Shown: positions 28,101 to 43,100 of the stretch, piece by piece
How positions within the stretch are numbered: the stretch's first letter is position 1
Layout: each line of letters starts with the position of its first letter
DNA from: Lytechinus pictus
Lineage: Eukaryota > Echinodermata > Echinoidea > Temnopleuroida > Toxopneustidae
Assembly (NCBI RefSeq): GCF_037042905.1
Contig: NC_087257.1
Location: forward strand, 27,217,501-27,281,500
Direction: 5' to 3'
DNA length: 64,000 nucleotides
Translations under genes and position numbers: made by a program
The notes under the pieces: model-generated
Database searches by the model: none
The model's input: the letters and a program-made list of their open reading frames with translations, nothing else
Told to the model about the DNA's origin: nothing

Positions 28101-31100
28101 AATAATGGGAGCATTTGCTAGCCCGCTGCTGAAGTGTCAATTTGAGGCCATAAGAGACACGCATGAGGGATCCCCTAAGCATTGTGGCGTGCACAGCAAG
28201 CTTTAATTACACCAATTGTTTCATCGCTGAGGATGGAGGAAATTTTTCAACGCGTTCTGGATGGAAAAAATGCAGTCAGAATAGGCTGGAGTACAGTGTG
28301 GATTTTCAAATTTTAAATTTATATGTTTGGACATTGTTTAAACCTGAAAACCCATTAATGTATTAACGTGCAATATTTTGTGTAAGAGTATTTATATATT
28401 TTATTTATGTCTTGGGAGCGGCATGTGTGGGGGCTCATGCCTTCGGGCAACAGTATATGGATTTCGCTTTTGTGCCCCCTGACCCACATGTCGTTCCCGT
28501 ATTTCTTTGCATGTTCATGTACTGTATTTTTGTATTCTAATGTAATGTGAATGTACTTTTTATATTGGTCAAATAAATAATAATAATAATGTACTACACT
28601 GAACAAAAATTACAATAAAAGAATATTAAAGTATCTTTATTTAATAAGAGGGCATCCTCATTTTCAATCAGATGATCTGATCTAGGCCCCATTGCATAAA
28701 AGTAACAATGGTTACTTTCCAATGCAATGGTAACTTGCATGGAATCCTTGGGTTTGATTCAAATGTTGTTGATCTTCGTTGCCATGGTAGGTACCATTGG
28801 ATGGCAAAGTTACTATATTAATAGTAAACTGGGCCCTGAACCCAACTACAACCATAGATCTCATAAAAATGTAGCCCTCCACAACCCCCTCCCCCCAAAA
28901 AAGGGGAGAATATTCCAATACTTTTGCCACCCCCCCCCTCAAAAAAAGTAACTTCATTTCATTATTTCTTTATTTCTTTTTATAGTATGGTTCAAAGAGC
29001 TTACCAAGAATTACACAACACTTTATGGATTTTATACACAACATGTATTGAAAGCATATAAGCAAGATTCCAACAAAATTGGCTCACAGTAACTTCCATT
29101 ATTTACAATAAATTTGATTGGGACATGAAAAAAAAAAACACACAGATCATCTCCATGAGTACACATGAATGACACAACCTTTCAAACATTAAGTATGAAA
29201 TTAATGAAAGCCTGCCCTGGAGATATCAGCCTTCAACTCTAATAGACCATGGACATACTCTCACCACCTCCCTTATAACCCACTCCCCCTTTCCCCTATG
29301 CATGCAACATCATTCATGCCATGTTGCACTTTTCTCATAATTCAATAAGATTCTGAGCACACATTTCCGCCACACTGATGGGGATCCCCCCCCCCCCATG
29401 TCCACGATGTCATGCAAAAGGAATTTGAAATTGACTTTCCAATATTACAGAAGAGTGAAGAATAATGAAGTGCCACTAGAGTGACCTTCAAAAAATTCAT
29501 CTCACTCAATAGATTAAATTCTTATCATCCAGCAGAGCTGCAAGCAATAATGTGGACATGATGGCAGTTCTCAAAACTGATCTCATGGGGAAGGGTCTTA
29601 TATAAAGTCAAGGGAAATGTGAAGGTTCTTTCTAGAGAAAATAGGATGAAGGTGAAAAGAGAGGGAGTATTAATGAAAAGAAGAATTTTAAATAAAAGGA
29701 ACTGGGATGGAAAAGAGAGAAACACAAAGTCAGGAAGCGATTTATGCTTTATTAGCATTTCACATCACTGTGAGTGAAGAGTGAGAATATCAACCTGTCA
29801 GTGTTTTGAAAAGATGAGAACCTTTGGGTTTATAATTTACACTCTGGCATTCATCTCCAAGGGTATAAGGTGTAAACTGTAGGGGAAGGCGGGGTAAGTT
29901 GTGACACTTTTTGCATTTTGCATGTTAGAATTGATATGACTAATAATATTGTAGAAATAAGTACCTTGCCTTTAAATTTGATTCTTGGGAAACATTTTTC
30001 ACCTATATATAACTTTCTACCCCCACACTAAAATTCATTGTGACCTTTGAAAAAAACGATGTCAAATGGTTCAACTTGCCCCATATGTGGGGTAAGTTGT
30101 GCCACCTCCTGGGGTAAGTTGAGCCACAAAAACTATGTACAAAATGTATGCGGGAAGAAGCAGCATGTCAATTTTTTATTTCAAGTCTTTTCACTTGCTA
30201 ATTCGCTATAATAAATACTAACATCCTCTAAAAGTAAAAGAACTGTCATGTGAATTTGAACCTTTCTGCCTGCATATCAATGGCTTTTCAAGGTTTTTCA
30301 TATTTTTTATTATACATTACCATAAGAATTACCATGGCTCAACTTGCCCCATGTTGGCTGGCTCGAAGTACCCCATTCCGAACTTAATGCGATATTTTCA
30401 CATCCACACATTTCTTATGCATCCATCATTTAAAAGTTTATGACAAGAATGAAGATCCATACCTGGACTAACAATATTGTTCTTATTTCTTTATTATATT
30501 TAAAGAGGTGTGTGGGTAAAAAGCACTCATCTATTTTACACCCTTTTTTATTTTTTTGGCTGAAATTTGTATTTTTCCCTCTAAAAAAGTACTTTTTGTT
30601 ACAAAGTCGAAAATAATGTGGTTGGGTAAAGGGTTTAGTAATAGGTCATCAATATATGACACCACCACAATGTCTGACTCATTCATGATTGGCCTGGGGG
30701 TGGTGGCTCAACTTGCCCCTACATGTATGCTCAACTTACCTCGCCTTCCCCTACAGTGTAGTCCTCTGTGAACACCAATGGTACAACATGGTTTATCAAG
30801 AATGCAGCCAGTATTCTTTGTTGTTAGACTAGAAGTATATTACAACATTTTATACTTCTTTCCTCTGGCTATAAATAAAGGAAACAGTGATGACAACCAT
30901 CGAAATACACACATATATTCTGATCAAAATAATCATGACAACAATCTTTGGTTATTTTTTTACTAGATAACCATTTAATTATTGAATTAAAAGTAATTGC
31001 CATAATTGTACCTGTGAGTGAAGTTCCGATGGGAATATTATCAATGGTTCCATGACTGTTGGCATGAATGAGAAGGCATTCTTGACCATGATGCCTGGCA

Positions 31101-34100
31101 GGCTCGACTGTCACAGTAAATTCTCCCAGCTCCTTCCCAATCGTAGATATGGCTACCAGGCTATCTGTGAAGAGAACATCCTGCAAGTCGGATGTTGCTA
31201 GAAGCAATAATCAAAAGAAAAAAAGATGAATTATTAAAACTGGTGATAGGGATTTCTCCTGGTAGCCTTTTTTTTTTTAAGTCTTGATTTATAAAGGTCT
31301 CATGATATTCAATTCAACTGAACTGGTATTGAAACCTGCAGGCAACCTTGCCAATGAGAAGATTGATAATTCATCAAAACTTGTTCTGTATTCGAAGTAC
31401 TGTATTCCATTGTATTAAAAAAATGCAGTGTAAAAAGGAAAGTGTTCATAGTGTGAATGTAACAGTGATCATTACAAATTACTATTCCCTAGTCAACTGG
31501 AGCATTTTGGAACTTTATGTACAGTGATATTCAAAGTATATGCAATTTTTAAGAGAAGTTTAGAGAACCACAATGTGGATTTTAATCAATCATTTATTAT
31601 CTTCAAGCACTACATAACATTATTTGTAAAGGACTGCCCTGAAATAATCTCACTCATATTTATTCTGGAGCAAAAGAAAAAACCAACAAATAACATTACA
31701 GTACTATCAATGAGATCATCAAATGGTAATTGGGTACCAAATTCCTTTCTGAATCCACATGAATGTTGTAATTATGTGCTAAAATTTGTTTATGCAGTGA
31801 GTCAACGATGCAACAGCTCCTGGTTCACAAACATCAATTGGCTCAAGGAGGTTACACTTCGTAATTCCGAAGGTTCTTTATTCCGAAGGTTCGTAATTCC
31901 GAAACACGTAAATTGCCTATACCTCTATGTTCGTTAATCCGAAAACGTAAAAGGGTTCGTTAATCCGAACATTTGTGGCGTTATTCCGAAGGTTCGATAA
32001 TCCGAAAACGAAAAAAGGTTTGATGTTCCGAAGGTTCGTTAATCCGAAAACGAAATAAGGTTCGTTGTTCCGAAGGTTCGTTAGTCCGAAAACGAAATAA
32101 GGTTCGTTGATCATTTCGTTTTCGGACTAACGAACCTTCGGAATTACGTACCTCATTTCGTTTTCGGACTAACGAATCTTCGGAATTACGAACCTTATTT
32201 TGTTTTCGGATTAACGAACCTTCGAAATTACGAACCTTCGGAATTACGAATCTTCGGAAATACGAACCTTCGGAATAACGAAGCTTCGGAATTACGAATG
32301 TATGCGGCTCAAGGAAACAGCATGTTTGAAAATTCACAAAGCAATGTATGAACATCTTTTAATTATTTCAGAAACTAAAAGTGAACCATGGAGATACCTG
32401 TACATGTACATCTGTGAATAATACAGTACATGTACATTGCACATGTACATTACAATATGTATTTCCACAATTGATCAATTCATTTTTTTTTATCCCTCAC
32501 CATCATAACATACAATGTAAATCGTGTATGCATACAGTGCATGTGTGACACAAACGTTGGCAATCAATTGCAAATTATATGAAAGAGCAAATCTGATTGG
32601 TTCGTGCCACTTTTTCAGAATGCGCATTAATTATGCGACAATGTTTTAAGGCCATTCCCAATACGATTATTTGCAAATCACTATTAAATAAAACCTTACT
32701 GCACAGGGCCTCAGACTGTCAAACTTTGTATGGAAGTCAAATATTGGAAATCAATAATGCATTAACAGGTAAAATCAAAGGCCAATTATTAATGTTGCCA
32801 AACATACTCTCATTATTTCTTAGTTGCCATTAATGGAGAACAACAATTGAATTGTACTGCTAAATCCATTAGGAAAGATTTTCACCGTCAAACTTGTGCT
32901 GCTGCATTTAATATGGTTGCTGAAACTTTAAACTGTAAAGGCAATCCTTCCCGGGGGGGGGGGGGGGGGGGCCACTTACATTGACGAGTGGATACCATGT
33001 GCGACCAAAAAAACACGTAAAAAGGATGTCTTTTTCAAGATAGGGCATGTTACGTACGTAACGTGATAAGGGTGTCAAAAACACAAAAATAATGAAAAAA
33101 GGGTATCTATTTCGCTAGGAAAGCTACATGTTTTAATAGGGGATGATAAAACAAAATTAAAATATTTTATTAAGGATGTCCTTTTTGCCCCAACACGTGT
33201 TTAGAGTCCAATTTGCGCGAGGTGTGGAAGGTGGGGCCGTACTTAACCAAATGATGTGTAAAGGTAAAACCGACGACCGACGGACCCGTGACATATCACT
33301 GTACTTGTTTAGGGGTTCATTACAGGGAATATACTTGTCAAGAGTATCGTTTTGTTTCCAATACTTGTTAAGGGTATGGTTTCACACGCCAATACTTGTT
33401 AAGGGGTGCATTTTCAGAATATGGAAAATACGTGTTTAGGGTGCTTTTCGAGACCCCATGGTTGCGCATGGTATCCACTCGTCAACGGAAGTGCCCCCCC
33501 CGGGCAATCCTTTCAATACAGTACACAGCATACATGTAATTGTGTAGAATATATACTGAAAAATTCCAACTAATATTTTTGCCTTCAAATACAAAATAGA
33601 ACTGATGAACAGTGAACACCAGGATACTTGTACAATGTAGGCCTACAAGTATTTCAAACAAAATAAAATATACATAAATTTATGTTTACTTCTTTCAAGT
33701 TGATTTAATAAACAAAGCATAATTTTTCAAAAAATATGGGTGAAAACTTCAGGAAAATGAAATTCCATCCAAATAAAGAGACGTGAACAAATTTGGAAGT
33801 TTTGAAGCATTTTTTTTTGTGGAGTGTGATGTGTGCAAGGGAGGTACATACATCTATTCAAACTCATCTGCAAAAATATATACACTGTATATCTAAAAAT
33901 TAAATAGATAAAATAAAGGGACAGTGTTTGTTACTTGCACTTGCATACATTTACAGCCATTTCATTTTAAACAATATACATGTAGGCTACAACGTAATTT
34001 GTTAAACTTCATTCAAATGCTGTGATTTATTATTCCTTTGTGCATACATGTATACAGTACATTGATTTTTCACAAATTCGTCAATGATTAAAATTTTATT

Positions 34101-37100
34101 GAATTTATTGAACATTACTCCCTCTGTTTTCTTTATCAACACATTTTTTTTAACTCAGATTTCAAAGAAGGACTGTTCATCATAAATTGATGTACATGTA
34201 GCACCAAAATTCAAAATAGCATTAAGCATGATGTAAATGTAGGACATGTAGCATTTCCAAATACAAGCATCATGCATGTATTAAAACTGCACACGAACCA
34301 TTATTGACTATAAAAATGTATGAATTGCTCGTGAAGTACTGTACATGTACATAATACTGTAGGTGTAGGAAGAGGTTAAATTAAACCAAGGAAGATGTTT
34401 GCTGAAGAGATGAGCAATTCTGATTAAGTGCAGCCATAAAACTGCTGCCAAACAAATAATGATGCAAGGATTTTGCACCGATTCTTTCATGTGCTACATG
34501 AACATTTTCCTTACAGTTCATCACTGATATTTGCTTGAAACTTTTTTTTAAGCAACAATTTTAATGGTTAACATTGTAGATTTTTAGAAATATGCCATAC
34601 ATGTACATGTATTATACAGAGCTGCAGAGAACCCTGCATCCCGTCTAGATTCCCTCACTAAAAACATGACTATAATAAACACCTACTCTTATAGGGATGC
34701 TCCGGGCTGAAAATATTTAAAGCTAAATAAATGGAGTAAAATTCACTAAACAAAATGCTGAAAATTACATCAAAATCGGATAACAAATATTAAACAAAGT
34801 TATTGAATTTTAAAGATTTGTATTATTCCGGTGAAACAGTTCTATGCAGTTTTATGAAGTTTGATATATTGAATTTCAAAGATTTGCATTTTTCCGGTGA
34901 AACAGTTCTAGGCATGTCTTCATGAATATTCATTGGGTGGGCTGATGATGTCACATCCCCACTCTCCTTTATCTTATGTTACATGAAATCATAATTGTTT
35001 CATTTTTTCATAAATGTGTATTAATGATATGTCTCCATTATCAATATTATAAAACATATTGCAACAAGAAATAACTAATGCACTTTATCAGTTGTCAATC
35101 CAATTGTTTTAGTTCTAGGTAGGAAAATTTTGAATAAACCTAATTTCATATAATAAAATTCAAAAGAATATTCATGAAGACATGCCTAGAACTGTTTCAC
35201 CGGAAAAATGCAAATCTTTGAAATTCAATATTAAACTTCATTATTTGTTATCCAATTTTGATCAAATTTTCAGCAGTTTGCTCTGTGAATTTTACTCTAT
35301 TTATCTTCAGCCTGAAGTATCCCTTTAAACAATTGCACTGCCTCCCCATCAAATTTTGTATACAATTCAAAATTCTTCTCCTAGCATTCAAATCTCTCCT
35401 CCTATGTAAATATCTCTCTGAATTAATCCAGGCATACACTCCCAGTAGGTCCCTCTGTCAAAAGAGCAAAAAACTAAAAAATTTTGTGATACCTGCAGGT
35501 CCTTTTCAAGCTTTGCCCCATGTCTTTGGAATACTCTTCCAGCTTCCCTTCATTGTATCCCCAATATCCCATTGTTCAAATCTATTTTAAAGACTTCTCT
35601 CATGAAGAAGCATATATTCAACATACCTGTAGCTCAATTCAGTGTTCTCGTCCTCGATATTTTTAATTTTTTGTTGTATAATTTCTATATGTTCCACATT
35701 GTAAAGCACTTGGATATGGATCTCATGAAAAGTATAAGTCTTTAAGACTATTGAAGTTATCATTATCATAATTATTAATATCATACAGGTACATATTCGC
35801 GGGTAATTGAAGTTGTGGCACCCAAACTTTTAAAAGAAAACAAGAAGAATAACATACCATTCATCTCTTTGATAGGGATATTGCATAAAGAACCAAAAGA
35901 CAATGGCGCCATGAATAATAAAGTTAGATTTCTTTTTAAATCTCATTTTTACTTTTAATAGCATACATGTACAAACCAATAGGGAATTACTGTACTGGGC
36001 CCCTTTGCATTAAAAAGGTATTATAGTAACTATGCAATCCAATGGTATCTTTCATGAAATCCTTGATTTTAATTGGCTGTTGGGTCTGCTTAATACCATG
36101 TTAGACACCGTTCTCACTGCCTTCCTATAACTAGTTTACCAGAAACTACATACTGTACATGTAGTTTATCATGTAATGAGAACGGTCGCAGCGATCTTCC
36201 AAACCGGTTTATAAGACCACCTCGCGATGTAAGTTTCAAGATCGCTTTGCCTCCTTAAACTGGTTTTAGCATTAAGTGAGGACACAACCGTTCTTCAGGG
36301 GCGATCTTTGCACATTTTGAGCGCGTCACTCCACACACTGTGTGTAGAATGCCTACGCTGCGGTTTCAAATTTCGCGCTAAACGTATCACCCCACTAAGA
36401 GCGTTCCCATAGCGACAAGATCGCTTTACATGAAGTGATTTTGAAAACCACTTTCGGGTGGTCAAATTGGAATGCCAGCAAAGCGATCTTCCAAACTGGT
36501 TTCCTGAACCGGTTTCCAGTAAACTAGTTTTAGAAAGTGTAATGAGAACGGGGTTTAAATTGCCATCAAAAAGCAAAGTTACCATTACAGTAACTTTTAT
36601 GCAACGGGACCCTGGTCTGTGAAGTCCTGACCTCAAGTAAAAATATCCTAGTTCCCTATATAAAATAAACTTTGATTGAGGTACATGTAGGGGTGGTGGT
36701 AGGGTTTGACATTGATTCTGTACAAGGTCTGAAATGGCACCCGATTCATAAAATTATTTTAATAGCCAATCAAAATCTAGATTTCAATGACAGCTTCCAT
36801 AATGACAAAGTTACCATAATCATAAACAGTTTTATAAAATTTTGAAAAGCATGTCAGATCCCATACAAGTATTGATTGCACGAAAGGCAGATGAAATTGA
36901 CTTGTTGACTAGAGTAGTGTATGAAGAGTAGGACACATGATATGCATCTCTATTCTCTGGTGGCAGATGTTTTATTTTCTCTCTCTCTCTCTCTCTCCTA
37001 CTCTCTCTCTATCTATCTCTCTCTTTCCCTCTGCCTCCATTTCTTATTGATGTTATTTTCAACAGATTTATCATTTAACAAGAAATTAACATACATGTAC

Positions 37101-40100
37101 TGTACAATGTGGTGCACAGCAGGGCACTACTTTTGATTTCAGGTTATTGACAAACTTAGCGAAGTAACCCTTAATAAGCAATTGTGACGTAAATTGTTAC
37201 CTTGCAGTCGCGCATCATGCATGTCGCACACATACACTCAACGCGTAGAAATCTTGCGCTTGGGTTACATTTGTGTATGCACTGGCCGCCCCGTGCCATT
37301 ATCTACAATGGTTGGTTCATTAAAGGGATGGACCGGGCTGAAATATTTATATTTAAATACATAGAGTAGAATTCACTGAGCAAAATGCCGAAAATTTCTT
37401 AAAAATCTTAAAAATCGGATAACAAATAATAAAGTTATTGAAGTTTAAAATTTAGCAATATTTTGTGAAAACAGTCATGAATATTCATTAGTTGGGCTGA
37501 TGATGTCACATCCCCACTTTCCATTTTGTAATGTTATTACTTAAAATCATAATTTTTTCATTATTTCATACTTGTGTGAATAATATGTCTCCCTTTTAAT
37601 GAAATAAGTTACAGCAATAAATATCTAATGCATTAAATCAGTTGTCAATCCAATTTTTCTAGTTCTTGGAGGAAAAAATTCGAATAAACCTAATTTCATC
37701 TAATAAAATACAAAAGAACAAGTGGAGATGTGACATCATCAGCCCACCTAATGAATATTCATGACGGCCGTTTTCACAAAATATTGCTAAACTTTAAAAT
37801 TCAATATCTTTGTTATTTGTTATCCGATTTTATAATAATAATAATAATAATACAGGTATATTTACCCAGGGAAGCCGCTTCAGTTCCGAAAACTGTTCTC
37901 CCAGCGGGCCCTGCTATTATTATTACCCCGGCTTTAGCTGGGCTACCTAGGCGCTCAAAGCATTGAAGGAATTTCTTCCTACCGGGTACCCATTCATCTC
38001 ACCTGGGTTGAGTGCAGCACAGTGTGGATAAATTTCTTGCTGAAGGAAATTACGCCATGGCTGGGATTCGAACCCACGACCCTCTGTTTCAAAGTCCGAA
38101 GACTAATCCACTGGGCCACAACGCTCCAGTGATGAAATTTTTGATGAAATTTTCGGCATTTTGCTCGGTGAATTCTACTCTATCTATTAAGCTATAAATA
38201 TTTTCAGCCCGGACCATCCCTTTAACTGGTTCCAGCCAAATTTCTGAAATACTGAAGTTAGCGATCAAAATCGGCTCCTACTGCGCAAGCGCACTAGCAG
38301 AAACATGGCCAATATTGCCCTCTGTTTTGTACAGGATTCCTATGGGCAAAGCCTGGGTAGGGCAACATGGCAAATGTTTACCTCGTTAGTCTCTTATTGA
38401 AAGTAGCGAGTGAAATATGACTTTTATTTATCTTCTAAAATGCCTTATACAGTAATAATTATTTCTATTTAATAGTTCGACACTAACAAGAAAACAAATC
38501 AGCTAAATTGAAAATAAAGTAAAATACATCAGCGTCACAGTGTGTAGGCCTACTTGAAAATATACATAAATGTGTATCTTGAGGTTAGAGTGAATTATTA
38601 TAGCACAGCAACATATTAATTTTTCATTTTCGGGGGCATCATGTAGTTTTCACAGCTTACTACCTAATTATGCGACATTGGATAAGCTTTAACATGGCAA
38701 TGAAATGGGATTTTCCAGGGCTCCTTTTTTAGTTTTCCATGCTCTTTTGAGCATTTCAAGGGGAGAAATCGCCCAAAGGCCCAAGGATTTTCCCCCCTGA
38801 TAGATTAAGTAATACTTACTAATTAGTAATACTTACTGACTGAATTCAAGAAATCCAATGCTGCTTTATTTGCTTCTGCTTTTGGTAGATCAGCCGCAAT
38901 CTCTGCATCTCTGTCAAGAAACAATGGCAAAATGAAATAATCATTCTAATACACTGTACATGTAGGCCTACATCATGGGCGGAACTTAGGAGGGGCGCAT
39001 AGTGTCCATGCCACCCCCCCCCCCCCACTATTGGTGGCAAACAAAGGGGAAAGAAACAAAATGGGCAGGATAGGACAAAAAGACAAAGAGATACAAAAGA
39101 TACAAGGAAAAAAGGTGAACAAATTTAAATCGATTGCATAATAGCAGCAGTATTGACTTTGTTCAATAAATCCCAAACAATTTAATATATATGTAGGCTA
39201 CAAACTTTGTGGCATATGAAAACAAATAGATGAATAATTTTTCCAAAATTAGAAAAATATCATTCGTTTGATAACAAATCCTTTTTTTTTTCACTGAACA
39301 ATTGTAGAAACAGTGATTATCCGTTCCAAAAATTTGTATTTTCCTTTTCTGAAAATCTGTAATCCGTTTCAACTTGATCTAATAATGGAAATTCTGTTTT
39401 GTCACTGAAAATGTTAACAACTAAAACCTGAATTCCGTTAAAGGTGAATTCCATGAATTTTTACATTAAAGTATAAGAACCAAGCGGAATTTCCATTTTA
39501 TATACCAATAAAAACGGAAAATCATTGTCCCTACAATTGGCCATTGACCTTGGCCTTGGCTCACAAACATATATTATTACTGTGATCTCATAGATATCCA
39601 AAAACCATCTCACACCATATTCATTTCGAGCATAGGAAATACATGAGGTTGATGGGCGATCGATCGCCCCTAAAATTCCCCCAACATGCATGCCTTGGGG
39701 CAACCATTCTTTCTAGAGTTGCCCCAAGATCTGTTCCAAACAATATTCAACATCATTTTGAAAATCAATAACTGTGGCAAAAGAATAATATTTGCTTTAA
39801 CTTCACAATTACTTTTTACTCCTAAAAACGAGCCCTTCAAATAAAAGAAATAGCCTCCAAAATTCTGCTATCGCCTCAATGTGGAAAAGAAAGATAGCCC
39901 CTAAAAACAACACTTATTTCTTTTTAGAGTAGCCACAAGATCTGTTCTAAACAATATTCAAGATTATTTTGAAAATCAATATTCAGACTGTGGCAGAAGA
40001 AAAATATTTGCTTTTATTTCACAATTACTTAATTACTCCTAAAAAGGAGCCCTCCAAATAGAGATAGCACTTCAAAGAGATACACTCTAAAATTCTACAA

Positions 40101-43100
40101 TCGCCCCAATGTGGCAAAATAAAATAGCACCTAAAAGCCTAAATAAAATAAAACTTATTTCCTTCCGACTTGTCTTAGATACAAAATAAGTTTTAAGCGA
40201 GACTGATAAATCTGCTGTTTCGGAGGAGTTTTTCAACATTTTCTGATTTTTTTGTCCTCGTAATGGTGATAAGCCAGGTTTTTCTTTGATCGCTGTCAGC
40301 TACAGCTGAGTGCACGGATGCGCCAGCAGATTGGCTGGCATGTTCGTACGCTCTAGCTGTAGCTTCATTCATGGCGATTGAAAAAGAACCTGGATGATCA
40401 TGATCTGATTGTCATCAAATGATCAAAATTCACTATTTTCCAGCATATTTTTTAGAAAGGTGGTAAGCTGATTTGATATAAATTTATCTTTATTATTTCT
40501 TCTTTTTTCCCCTGGTCAAAAGCAAAATCAAGGAGGGTGCGCCAGTGCACCTTTTCTCCATAGACGCTGTAGTTAAGCAGTAGTTGTTTGCTCCACCATT
40601 AAGAGCCCATTGGTCTATTAAGTTATTGATGGAGGGGATGCATGCCGCAGAGCCAGACAAAGTCTCAGTGGAGCATAGAATCTAGACTATCCCTGACAGA
40701 GATAGACCTATTTTGGTCTAGTTTTAAGCAATGATTATCTAAACTTAAGATGGTTAGAATACACTTGATCCACTTTTTTCATTAAACATTACATTAAGTT
40801 AGACTGCAATGATTAAAGACGGTTAGAATTCAGTTGATCCACTTTTTTCATTAAACATTATATTAAGTTTAGGAGACTGCAGTGTTGAAATTACTTTATG
40901 TCTAGGGAGCCATTTTGAAAACAAGTGGAATGCCTCTGGCTGTCTCACCTGCATCACGCGATTCAATATAGCTGCAGTGCTGACTTTGAAAACTACTATA
41001 AAATAATTATTCACACAAAACACCATTCATATAATGATACAATACTAGGTTCATTGACAATAAATGACATTTGACCTTGATCATGTAATCTAAAACTTGT
41101 CAGTGATACTTGATTACCCCTATACCCACATTTTATACACTATATAAACTTTGAAAGTTATGACAGCAATCTAATAATTACCTCTAAAATAGTCAAAGTT
41201 CAATGACCTTAAATGACCTTTGACTTTGGTCATGTAACCTGAAACTTGCATGAGATGTTCAGTGATACTTGATGATTCTTATGTCCAAGTTTTATGAACT
41301 AGACCAATAAACTTTCAAAGTTATGATGGTAATTCAACAAATACCCCCAACATGGCAAAAGTTCATTGACCTTAAATGACCTTTGACCTTGGTCATGTGA
41401 CCTGAAACTTGGACGGGATGTTTAAAGATACAGATACCCCCCACATGGCCAAAGTTCATTGACCTTTGATGTTGGTCATTTGACCTGAAATGCGCACAGG
41501 ATGTTCAGTGATACTTGATTACTCTTATGTCCAAGTTTTGTGAACTACCGTAAGTAACGGACTATAAACTGCACCCGTAGATTAACCGCACCCCCAACTT
41601 TGGACTAAAAAAAAAAAATCCTTCTCACATTTACATGCATATTTGAGGTACGAAGAAACAAAACTAAGTTAAAGATCTCAAAGTATCCAAAGAGATTACC
41701 GGTATGCGGAAATCTGCTGTTCTTGATCAATTCATCTACAAATGTTAGCAAGAAAGAAAGGTCCCGACAATATTGGCCACTTACACACTCACTCACCTCA
41801 CAGTAACAGTGTACACACACACAGCACTGCCGTTCTTGTACATTGCAAACTATGATACGGTACCAGTACATATATCAAATTATGATCCGTGTCTTTCCCG
41901 GCGTAGGAGGAAGAAACATTCAAATTTCTTGCATCACAACCTCACAATCACTTTCAGAATATGTCTAGCATGTCTAATCAATCATATTCACATCAAATAA
42001 ACTTAAGGTCAAAAGTCATCTGTCAATGTCATCAAAGGTCATGTAAAGGTCATGACGCGCGCGTCAAAGCTAAAAAAATGCTCAAAATTGCCTATGAAAT
42101 TTTTTGGGTACGTTTCAGGTCATTTTAAGCATTTCAACATTTTGCGCGCGTAACGCCTTAACGCAACCAGAAACATCATTTTTTTAATATCATTGCATTG
42201 ATAATATAATTCTGAGCAATTTGATACCTTGATTAACCTTCTATGACCATTAATAACGAAATTAACACCCGTTAAAGTTTGCAGCATGTGTGCCCGCGAG
42301 CTCTCACTATAGGCCATATATGGGCAAAAACATGCCTATTGAAAGTTCACTGTACATGTAGCTCTTTAAATAGTCCGTTGACCCCCCATTTTTTTTTCAT
42401 ATATCGATAAAGTATGAGTTGTAGATTTGATTTCATGTCACCATTGTCCCTCAATTTGATCATGACAATGGCGTCGGAAGTCAAAATATCAATTTTGCTT
42501 TAATATGACGTCATAATAATTATGCAAATTTGGCTCTAACTCCGTGAATATTGGTCAATTTTTGCCCAATTTTCGATATGATGTAGCTTAGGTCTTACTC
42601 TTTCTGAGATATTGCCTTTATTTTTTTCATTTTAATGAACGGATCATCCTGAAAAATTGCAAATAATAAAGGCATGTCATTTTTACTCATTTTGCGTGTA
42701 ATCTCTATGGGACATGACTTTTTCTCAAAACTAGATTCTACATTCCTCTATTTCATGAGCCAGATCTCCATTTTTTTTTGTCAGTTATCTCTGAGCTTTT
42801 AGTATGTTGTAGCTGAGATTCTAAGCTTTCGCAAATGTTCACTCCATTTTTGATCAGATGCCAGGATCATGCTCGTTTTTCGCTTGCAAAATTGGATTTG
42901 TAATTCTCAAATTTGCTTACGTGTAATCTCTATGGGGAATATCGTGGCTGAATGGATAACGCACTTGACTAGCGTCCTTGGGGTTCCAGGTTCGAGTCCT
43001 GGGGTGAACAAGATGATTTTTTTTCATCTTTTTTTTCTTTTTACCACCTCGTACATGATCCTTTGTGACAATTTAAAGGTATAAAAGTTAAAATTTAGCA

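Noticed and set aside
31917..32355. Repetitive frames reading NEPYFVFGLTNLR and similar
   Set aside because: Translation of the TTCCGAAGGTTCGT minisatellite; no host coding evidence.
33176..33439. 87-codon plus-strand frame
   Set aside because: Lies wholly in the G/C-run element and is formed by its ACTTGTTAAGGG repeats.
42943..43011. Functional tRNA-Arg gene
   Set aside because: Acceptor arms cannot pair and the anticodon arm is broken; it is inside a larger duplicated repeat.
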